A stretch of DNA of 10,912 nt from UBA3210 sp963648895 (GTDB taxonomy: Bacteria; Bacillota_I; Bacilli_A; RFN20; CAG-449), in the NCBI GenBank assembly GCA_963648895.1, contig CAVJGK010000047.1, positions 1 to 10,912 on the forward strand. The letters run 5' to 3'. Positions 6,587 through 10,912 of the stretch are shown piece after piece (within the stretch, counting starts at the first letter, position 1; the number at the start of each line of letters is the position of its first letter). The notes below the pieces were generated by a model that ran no database searches, was not told where the DNA came from, and saw only the letters and a list, made by a program, of their open reading frames with translations. The position numbers and the translations under genes are program-made.

Positions 6587-6670
6587 CACATTTTATGAGG
6601 GAATATTTACCATAGTCATCACATTTTATGAGGGAATAATTGGCTAGTCTTGCACATTTTATGAAGGAAT
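6587..6670. repeat. Three 18-nt direct repeats at an exact 33-nt period
   Basis: The unit CACATTTTATGAGGGAAT occurs at 6587-6604 and 6620-6637 and, with one change (GAAGG for GAGGG), at 6653-6670. The start-to-start distance is 33 both times, so 15-nt spacers separate the copies, and the spacers share little sequence. The block lies between the ATPase promoter and the lipoprotein terminator. Thirty-three bases is close to three helical turns, so the copies face the same side of the DNA, as expected for tandem protein-binding sites. A multi-repeat end of a lost insertion sequence is the main alternative. No reading frame crosses the whole block. Confidence 0.85.
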
Positions 6671-6690
6671 CATTAAAATTACTCCATAAT

Positions 6691-6722
6691 AAAACCCCTA
6701 AGTCATGCAAGCATTAGGGGTT
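6691..6722 (-). terminator. Rho-independent terminator of the lipoprotein gene
   Basis: AACCCCTAA (6693-6701) is the exact reverse complement of TTAGGGGTT (6714-6722), leaving a 12-base loop. Read on the minus strand the stem runs into TTTTATTATG. It begins about 37 bases after the lipoprotein stop codon and isolates that gene from the downstream ATPase gene. The nine base pairs include a run of four G-C pairs. Confidence 0.8.
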
Positions 6723-6759
6723 GTTTATTAAATTATAAATTTAGTTTATATATGAATTA

Positions 6760-8109
6760 TTAAGCAACAGTAACTACTTTAACTGTTGGTAAATCTGCTT
6801 TTGCTTTTGCATCAAATTCATATGACCAAGTTGAAGTAAGGGAAAGTTCGCTGATGGATAAAGATGCGTATGTAACAACATATGTATCTTCAGTGTTACT
6901 TTGTGCAACTGGAATATTACTGATGTTAACATCTGCAACTTTGAATTCTTCTTTAACACCAGTTAAAAGATTATCTTTAACTGTGAAAGTTAAATCTTGA
7001 GTTAATTTGATATTAGCTAAATATGTATCAATAACTGTTGTAATTTGAGCGAATGTTGCGCTAATTTGTTGACTTAATGTTGGGTCTTGTTCAATTAAAT
7101 ATGCTTTAACTGATTCTAACGCTGCTTTAACTGCAGTGATTAAATTTGCATAGTTTAATGAATATTTATAATTTGTTGAACCATTAGAAGTTTCTTTTGA
7201 AATTGTGATAATTTCAGCTTCTTTAAAAACTTCAATAACTTTTTCAACTATAGCTTTGGTGGAAGTTTTTGCTATTTCAGTCATTTCATCCCCTGACATT
7301 TTCATAACATTTTCAACAATTGCCATGACATCGTCAGCAGTGATTTCATCTTTTGTTTCTAATTCTGCAAGTGATTTTAATACATCACATACGACATCAA
7401 CGTATTTAACTGCATCTTCATTTTCAATAGAAAGATATGTTTTAAGAATTGTTCTTAATGCTTCAATTCTTTCTTCAGTTGTTTCTTTTGTTAATACTTC
7501 ATCAATAGATTTAACACCTGCAGCAACGTAATTATCATATGTTGCATATGAACCTGTTGCACCATATTCTTCACCATTGTCATTTAAATAAAGAGTTGCA
7601 GTACCATCTATTAATGATCCTTGAACTTTTGCATTGACATCTTTTTGACTAAAAAGTGTTTTAACTGTATCAGAGTAGTTAACTTTTGTATTTGATTCTA
7701 TATAAGCATATGTATCATTTGTTGCTTTTGGTGAAGAAGTATTTAAAGATCTATAATATGCAGTATCAAATGATAAGATTGCAGTTGCATCACTAGATAA
7801 GCTTTCATTTAAAGTTGCACTAACAGGTGTAGAAGTTGTAGTTTGTAATGTCTTTAAATCAGTGACTGTTTGATATGTAGAAAAACTTCCTTTTAAAGCG
7901 CCAGTTGAAGCTTCATTAAATGTGAATGCAAATTTATCTTTTTTGTATTCTTCTTCAAATTTACTCGCAGTTTTTTGATTAACTTCTTTAACTTCATCTT
8001 TATATTTTTCTTGTTGCTCACTGGATGTTAAACTAGTGTTGTTACATCCAACAAAACCAATTAATGATGTTAAGACTAATCCTGTTGATAAGAATAATTG
8101 TTTTTTCAT
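6760..8109 (-). CDS. Secreted lipoprotein of unknown function
   Basis: A 449-residue surface lipoprotein. It starts with a Lys-Lys N-terminus, a hydrophobic stretch and a lipobox-like end (SLIGFVGC, residues 15-22), so signal peptidase II should cleave before Cys22 and anchor the protein on the outer face of the membrane; Phe at -3 is a loose match to the lipobox. The mature part opens with a charged, coiled-coil-like segment (QEKYKDEVKEVNQ), then beta-rich, Ser/Thr-rich stretches, a helical middle (residues about 200-300) and a final beta-rich third. I recognise no domain. The ATG at 8107-8109 is preferred over an in-frame ATG 15 bases upstream, because that one overlaps the only good ribosome binding site (GGAGGT). 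The gene has its own promoter and terminator and is divergent from the DUF2188 operon. A substrate-binding or adhesion role is possible but unsupported. Confidence 0.85.
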   Translation of the reverse strand: MKKQLFLSTGLVLTSLIGFVGCNNTSLTSSEQQEKYKDEVKEVNQKTASKFEEEYKKDKFAFTFNEASTGALKGSFSTYQTVTDLKTLQTTTSTPVSATLNESLSSDATAILSFDTAYYRSLNTSSPKATNDTYAYIESNTKVNYSDTVKTLFSQKDVNAKVQGSLIDGTATLYLNDNGEEYGATGSYATYDNYVAAGVKSIDEVLTKETTEERIEALRTILKTYLSIENEDAVKYVDVVCDVLKSLAELETKDEITADDVMAIVENVMKMSGDEMTEIAKTSTKAIVEKVIEVFKEAEIITISKETSNGSTNYKYSLNYANLITAVKAALESVKAYLIEQDPTLSQQISATFAQITTVIDTYLANIKLTQDLTFTVKDNLLTGVKEEFKVADVNISNIPVAQSNTEDTYVVTYASLSISELSLTSTWSYEFDAKAKADLPTVKVVTVA

Positions 8110-8116
8110 GTTTTTA

Positions 8117-8122
8117 ACCTCC
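8117..8122 (-). promoter_or_regulatory. Ribosome binding site that sets the lipoprotein start
   Basis: Minus-strand GGAGGT lies 7 bases before the ATG at 8107-8109. An in-frame ATG at 8122-8124 overlaps this site by a base and has no ribosome binding site of its own, so the shorter protein beginning MKKQLF, a normal signal-peptide start, is chosen. Confidence 0.8.
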
Positions 8123-8137
8123 ATTTTGCATGATCTT

Positions 8138-8153
8138 GATATCTAAAGATATC
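8138..8153. promoter_or_regulatory. 7+7 inverted repeat in the lipoprotein leader
   Basis: GATATCT (8138-8144) and AGATATC (8147-8153) are exact reverse complements separated by two bases. The expected transcription start of the lipoprotein gene lies at about 8153, so the repeat would sit at the very 5' end of its mRNA. It could be an operator just downstream of the promoter or, less likely given the 2-base centre, a 5' stabilising hairpin. Confidence 0.4.
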
Positions 8154-8159
8154 GTCTTT

Positions 8160-8188
8160 ATTTTATAATAATTTTTAGTATATGTCAA
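8160..8188 (-). promoter_or_regulatory. Consensus promoter of the lipoprotein gene
   Basis: On the minus strand a perfect TTGACA -35 box (8183-8188) is spaced exactly 17 bases from TAAAAT (8160-8165), a five-of-six -10 box. Transcription would start near 8153, giving a leader of about 45 bases. This is the best sigma-A type promoter in the window and suggests strong expression. Confidence 0.78.
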
Positions 8189-8216
8189 AAGTGTGGATTT
8201 AATTATTAAATTATAA

Positions 8217-8246
8217 TTGTCTAACTAGTAATTTTTATACTAAAAT
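8217..8246 (+). promoter_or_regulatory. Candidate promoter of the DUF2188-cupin-FeS-CDF operon
   Basis: TTGTCT (8217-8222) is spaced 18 bases from TAAAAT (8241-8246), which would start transcription about 20 bases before the start codon. An overlapping TATACT (8236-8241) is an alternative -10 box, but no -35 box sits at the right distance from it. Confidence 0.45.
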
Positions 8247-8260
8247 GTAGTAGTAATTGC

Positions 8261-8266
8261 AGGAGG
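8261..8266 (+). promoter_or_regulatory. Ribosome binding site that sets the DUF2188 start
   Basis: AGGAGG lies 8 bases before the ATG at 8275. A longer in-frame reading from a TTG at 8257 would place this site inside the coding sequence and has no ribosome binding site of its own, so the ATG start is chosen. Confidence 0.85.
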
Positions 8267-8274
8267 AAAAACTT

Positions 8275-8478
8275 ATGGCAAAAACAATTTATCATGTTAC
8301 AAAAAGAGATAACGATGGAAGAGAATGGAAAGTATTCATTCAAGGATCTGATAAAGTTATCAAATTATTTAAAACACAACAAGAAGCATTAGACTATGCA
8401 AAACAATTATGTAAGAACAAAGACGATGGTTCAATCGTTATGTTACATGGTCTTGATGGTAAAATTAGAAAGTGCTAA
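8275..8478 (+). CDS. DUF2188 small protein
   Basis: A 67-residue protein that matches the DUF2188 pattern along its full length: an N-terminal TIYHVTKRD strand, EWKVFIQGSDKVIK, the helix TQQEALDYAKQLCKN, and a closing SIVMLHGLDGKIRKC hairpin. Family members are small single-domain proteins of unknown function, often described from Bacillus (YnfJ-like) and other Firmicutes, and no enzymatic residue set is known. The start is fixed by the AGGAGG site at 8261-8266. It is the first gene of a five-gene run and lies 10 bases before the cupin, so it is probably co-transcribed with it. Its strong ribosome binding site, compared with the weak ones downstream, suggests it is made at a higher level. Nothing here shows what it does. 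Confidence 0.85.
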   Translation: MAKTIYHVTKRDNDGREWKVFIQGSDKVIKLFKTQQEALDYAKQLCKNKDDGSIVMLHGLDGKIRKC

Positions 8479-8488
8479 TGGGTAATTT

Positions 8489-8812
8489 ATGAAGAATATT
8501 GAAAAGAAAAAAGTATTAGTATTAAAAGATGAAGTGGCTTATTGTGAAGGACAAGTTGTTTCTAAAACATTAGAACAAAATTCACATCATTCAGTAACAT
8601 TATTCTCATTTGATAAAGGTGAAGAAATCTCATCTCATAAAGCAGGTGGCGATGCATTTGTTTATATCCTTGATGGTAAAGCAGAAATTACAATTGATGA
8701 TGATAAATATGTTTTAACTGCAGGACAAACTATTGTCATGCCAAAAGATCATCCACACGCATTACTTGCGTTAGAACAATTTAAAATGCTCTTGGTGGTG
8801 ACTTTTGACTAA
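8489..8812 (+). CDS. Small cupin-domain protein
   Basis: A 107-residue single-domain cupin (Cupin_2 type), a compact beta barrel that often binds a metal ion or small ligand. Motif 1 spans about 44-63, with G44, H50 and G63, but only one His of the usual HxH pair is present and the usual Glu position is Asp55 (HKAGGDAFVYILDG). Motif 2 is at 79-90, with G79, P85 and H90 (MPKDHPHALLA). The altered metal site suggests weak or non-standard metal binding, or a sensory or storage role. The ribosome binding site is poor, so translation may depend on the preceding gene. The stop codon overlaps the start of the iron-sulfur protein (TAATG), tying the two together. Cupins of this kind are known next to ferredoxin-like proteins in anaerobes. 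Family sure; ligand unknown. Confidence 0.88.
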   Translation: MKNIEKKKVLVLKDEVAYCEGQVVSKTLEQNSHHSVTLFSFDKGEEISSHKAGGDAFVYILDGKAEITIDDDKYVLTAGQTIVMPKDHPHALLALEQFKMLLVVTFD

Positions 8813-9453
8813 TGAAAAGAAAGATAGTAGAAATTGATGAAGAAAAGTGCACAGGATGTGGACTTTGTGTTAAAGGTTGTCATGAAGGTGCGATTGCCTT
8901 AGTCAATGGCAAAGCTAAACTAGTTAAAGACGATTATTGTGATGGTCTTGGAGACTGTTTACCTCATTGCCCTAGTGATGCAATTAGAATTACCACTAGA
9001 GAAGCTTCTTCTTACGATGAAGCGGCAGTAGAAAAACGCCAAGAAGAATTAGGTGATGCCATTGGACATATGGAACATCAACCTAGTAAATTACGTAACT
9101 GGCCTATTCAAATTAGACTCGCTCCTATAAAGTCAAAATCATTTGAAAACGCTCATTTATTAATCGCTTGTGATTGTGTTGCTTATGCATATGCTTCTTT
9201 TCATCATGACTTTATGAATAAGAGAGTTACTTTAATTGGTTGTCCTAAATTAGATAAAACTGATTATAGTGAAAAATTACAAGATATTATTGAAAACAAC
9301 AATATTAAATCAATTACTCTAGTTAGAATGGAAGTACCATGTTGTTCACATATGGATGAATATCTTATCCAAGCTATTAAAAACTCCGGTAAAGATATCC
9401 ATTATTCTATTAGAATTATTTCAATTGAAGGAGATGTTTTAGAATGCTATTAG
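8812..9453 (+). CDS. Ferredoxin-like iron-sulfur protein with extra C-terminal cysteine motifs
   Basis: A 213-residue soluble electron carrier or redox enzyme. Residues 1-60 form a bacterial-ferredoxin-type domain: C13, C16, C19 and C23 (CTGCGLCVKGC), then C43, C49 and C53 followed by P54 (CDGLGDCLPHCP). In a standard two-cluster ferredoxin the second set would have a Cys at position 46; here it is Leu, so that site may hold a [3Fe-4S] cluster or use a non-Cys ligand such as Asp. The C-terminal domain (about 113-205) has Cys120 and Cys122 (ACDCVAYA), Cys144 (IGCPKLD) and Cys177-Cys178 (VPCCSHM), which could bind another cofactor. Similar proteins occur beside cupins and hydroxylamine reductase (Hcp) in anaerobes, though no Hcp is in this window. 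It overlaps the cupin by 1 base and the next gene by 10, so all are translationally coupled. Confidence 0.85.
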   Translation: MKRKIVEIDEEKCTGCGLCVKGCHEGAIALVNGKAKLVKDDYCDGLGDCLPHCPSDAIRITTREASSYDEAAVEKRQEELGDAIGHMEHQPSKLRNWPIQIRLAPIKSKSFENAHLLIACDCVAYAYASFHHDFMNKRVTLIGCPKLDKTDYSEKLQDIIENNNIKSITLVRMEVPCCSHMDEYLIQAIKNSGKDIHYSIRIISIEGDVLECY

Positions 9454-9806
9454 AAGATAATAAAAATCTCTTATTTGGAAAATTAGTTGGTTTAATTAAT
9501 GGCTTATATGATGAATGTGATGTTATGGAAGAAATCCATAATGATATTTTAGATTCATTAAAAGCATTAAAAACAAGTTCTAATGTTGATACTATGGTCA
9601 ACAAATTAATGGAAGATAAGAAAAAACATCTTCCAAATTGTTTAGTATGTACTTCCCCATGTGGAAGAACAAATGATTATTATATCAATGATGAAGTTGA
9701 AGAAGAACGAATTGATAAAATAAATCGTTTAAATAAATTATTAGATATCTATGAAACATTAGAATATCGTCAATTACAAAAGGAAATAATCAAAATTACA
9801 TTTTAG
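9444..9806 (+). CDS. Small helical protein with a CxxCxxxC motif, family not recognised
   Basis: A 120-residue acidic protein that looks mostly helical: about 65 residues of amphipathic helix, then a cysteine motif C66-x2-C69-x3-C73 in PNCLVCTSPCGRTNDYYI, then a second charged helix to the end. The three closely spaced Cys followed by GRTNDY look like a metal or iron-sulfur ligand set, perhaps completed by a partner or by Cys25. I do not recognise the family and it has no known catalytic motif. It overlaps the ferredoxin-like gene by 10 bases and ends 2 bases before the metal transporter, so its expression is bound to both. An assembly or electron-transfer role beside the iron-sulfur protein is plausible inference. 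Its existence as a gene is well supported by the tight packing and the conserved-looking motif. Confidence 0.8.
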   Translation: MLLEDNKNLLFGKLVGLINGLYDECDVMEEIHNDILDSLKALKTSSNVDTMVNKLMEDKKKHLPNCLVCTSPCGRTNDYYINDEVEEERIDKINRLNKLLDIYETLEYRQLQKEIIKITF

Positions 9807-9808
9807 AT

Positions 9809-10912
9809 ATGGTTAATTTACTCGCAAAACTTTTTATTAAAGATTATCAAGATATTGAAAAAGAAAAAGTCCGTACAGCTTATGGCATTATGTGCGGAAT
9901 TTTTGGTATTGTCTCCAATATTATCTTAGTTATCATCAAAGTAACTATTGGTATATTATCAATGTCAATTTCCATTATCGCTGATGCAATTAATAACTTA
10001 TCTGACTTCTTTAGCAGTTTCTTAACTTTAATTGGTTTTAAAGTTGCTTCTAAACCTGCAGATAAAGAACATCCATTCGGTCATCAAAGAATGGAATATG
10101 TTATTAGTTTAATCATATCTTTAATCATTATATTTGTCGGTATTGAATTATTATCCACATCGATCAATGGTATTATTACTCCTAATGAAATAAAGGTTGA
10201 TTTAATTACTTATATCATTCTTGGAGTATCAATACTTATTAAATTATTTCAAGGATTATTCTATTATTCAGCAGGTAAGAAGATTAATTCTGTATCATTA
10301 AAAGCAAGCTTTAAAGATTCTTTATTTGATTGTATATCCACCAGCGTTGTTTTAATAGGTAGTATTATTTCTAAACAAATTAATTATAACCTTGATGGAA
10401 TACTAGGTTGTATTGTATCAGTATTTATTATCATCTCTTCATTAGGATTGGTCAAAGAATCTATTTCACCATTAATTGGTGAAAGACCTGATAAAGAATT
10501 AATTAAAAATATTAAAGCTGATGTATTAGCCAATCCATCAGTATTAGGTATTCATGATATGGTATTTCATGAATATGGAGTAAGTAAGATCTTCTTATCC
10601 ATGCATGTGGAATTAGACGCGAATATGGGATTTTTATCCGCGCATGAATTAATTGATGAATTAGAACTACAAATACATAATAAATATCATGTAGAAATAG
10701 TTATGCATATGGATCCAATTGAAAAAGATAATGAAGAATTAAATAAACAAGAAGAGATATTAAAAAGCGTATTATATTCTATTGATAAAGATTTAAAATT
10801 CCATGACTTTAGAATGGTTAATGGTAGCAATAAAATCAATTATATCTTTGATATAGTCATACCATTTGATTATAAATATACAGAAAAAGAAATCAAAAAT
10901 ATTATTAAAAAT
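9809..10912 (+). CDS. Cation diffusion facilitator, probable Mn(II) exporter (3' end cut by window)
   Basis: The visible 368 residues form a cation diffusion facilitator, which exports divalent metal using the proton gradient; the stop codon lies beyond the window. About six membrane helices (TM1 near 27-49) precede a cytoplasmic C-terminal domain. The transport site is N62/D66 in TM2 (ADAINNLSDFFSS) and D170/D174 in TM5 (KASFKDSLFD). In the family, zinc exporters usually have His-Asp or Asp-Asp in TM2, whereas an Asn-Asp/Asp-Asp set is associated with manganese exporters such as pneumococcal MntE, so Mn(II) is the best guess. HPFGHQRMEY (88-97) is a family hallmark. Residues after about 300, beyond the usual 300-residue length, form an additional domain seen in longer Firmicutes members. 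The start is 2 bases after the previous stop codon, without a strong ribosome binding site, so coupling is likely. Confidence 0.9.
   Translation, partial: MVNLLAKLFIKDYQDIEKEKVRTAYGIMCGIFGIVSNIILVIIKVTIGILSMSISIIADAINNLSDFFSSFLTLIGFKVASKPADKEHPFGHQRMEYVISLIISLIIIFVGIELLSTSINGIITPNEIKVDLITYIILGVSILIKLFQGLFYYSAGKKINSVSLKASFKDSLFDCISTSVVLIGSIISKQINYNLDGILGCIVSVFIIISSLGLVKESISPLIGERPDKELIKNIKADVLANPSVLGIHDMVFHEYGVSKIFLSMHVELDANMGFLSAHELIDELELQIHNKYHVEIVMHMDPIEKDNEELNKQEEILKSVLYSIDKDLKFHDFRMVNGSNKINYIFDIVIPFDYKYTEKEIKNIIKN

Noticed and set aside
6588..6660. Repeat block as a coding tandem repeat of 11 residues
   Set aside because: The 33-nt period keeps frame, and one plus-strand frame reads TFYEGI twice, but it meets a stop codon before the third unit and has no start or ribosome binding site.
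6587..6670. Three regularly spaced repeats as a CRISPR array
   Set aside because: The repeat is only 18 nt with 15-nt spacers, far below CRISPR sizes, there are just three units, and no cas gene is in the window.
6551..6759. Complete insertion sequence
   Set aside because: There is no transposase gene or matching inverted terminal repeat pair in the window. At most the 18-nt repeats could be a leftover end.
6774..6959. Minus-strand open frame in another frame of the lipoprotein gene
   Set aside because: It lies wholly inside the well-supported lipoprotein gene and has no ribosome binding site or family resemblance.
7205..7531. Plus-strand open frame of 108 codons opposite the lipoprotein
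   Set aside because: It is the antisense shadow of a Thr/Ser/Glu-rich coding region, has no ribosome binding site, and encodes a Ser/Thr/Ile-rich sequence with no recognisable domain.
8110..8124. Upstream ATG adding five residues to the lipoprotein
   Set aside because: It overlaps the only ribosome binding site, and the extension would put acidic residues in front of the signal peptide.
8257..8274. Upstream TTG start adding six residues to the DUF2188 protein
   Set aside because: The added codons contain the AGGAGG ribosome binding site itself, and the family N-terminus begins at the ATG at 8275.
9416..9604. Minus-strand open frame across the FeS/CxxCxxxC gene junction
   Set aside because: It opposes two overlapping, well-supported plus-strand genes and has no ribosome binding site.
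164..10912. Use of genetic code 4 (TGA as Trp)
   Set aside because: No gene needs a read-through TGA, and Trp is consistently TGG, so the standard code explains all genes. Only the rarity of TGA stops remains notable.

Overview
The window is strongly AT-rich and densely packed with genes. AGGAGG-type ribosome binding sites are strong, intergenic gaps are short, and stop codons are almost all TAA. Trp is written TGG throughout and no complete gene ends in TGA (9 TAA, 3 TAG). This fits a low-GC Gram-positive anaerobe of the Bacilli/Erysipelotrichia/Mollicutes-like lineages using the standard code. The call rests on composition and gene families; I cannot name a species. No gene-free stretch exceeds 300 bases.

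Region 1 (1-1576): the left edge carries the promoter and ribosome binding site of a divergent gene that lies off the window. A two-gene operon follows: a class I SAM-dependent methyltransferase and a KptA/Tpt1 RNA 2'-phosphotransferase, closed by a hairpin terminator. The shared divergent spacer holds a 14-bp palindrome and three further copies of the same TTTTAC half-site.

Region 2 (1577-5159): a tightly spaced four-gene operon behind a promoter whose -35 region overlaps a perfect 8+8 inverted repeat. It encodes a flavin-reductase-like split-barrel protein with a C-terminal PCP_red-like domain, an NmrA-like NAD(P)-binding protein, a DUF1295 (steroid 5-alpha-reductase-like) membrane protein and a seven-helix membrane protein of no recognised family. 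Together they look like a membrane-associated reductive pathway for a hydrophobic substrate, not yet identified. A strong bidirectional terminator separates it from the convergent gene that follows.

Region 3 (5160-8188): two minus-strand transcription units. One is an AAA ATPase of the DUF4143 type, with three 18-nt repeats at an exact 33-nt period just upstream of its candidate promoter. The other is an orphan secreted lipoprotein with its own consensus promoter and terminator.

Region 4 (8217-10912): a plus-strand operon of a DUF2188 protein, a small cupin, a ferredoxin-like iron-sulfur protein with extra cysteine motifs, a small CxxCxxxC protein and a cation diffusion facilitator whose transport-site residues (Asn-Asp / Asp-Asp) match manganese exporters. 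The last gene runs off the right edge. The operon suggests redox or metal-stress physiology.
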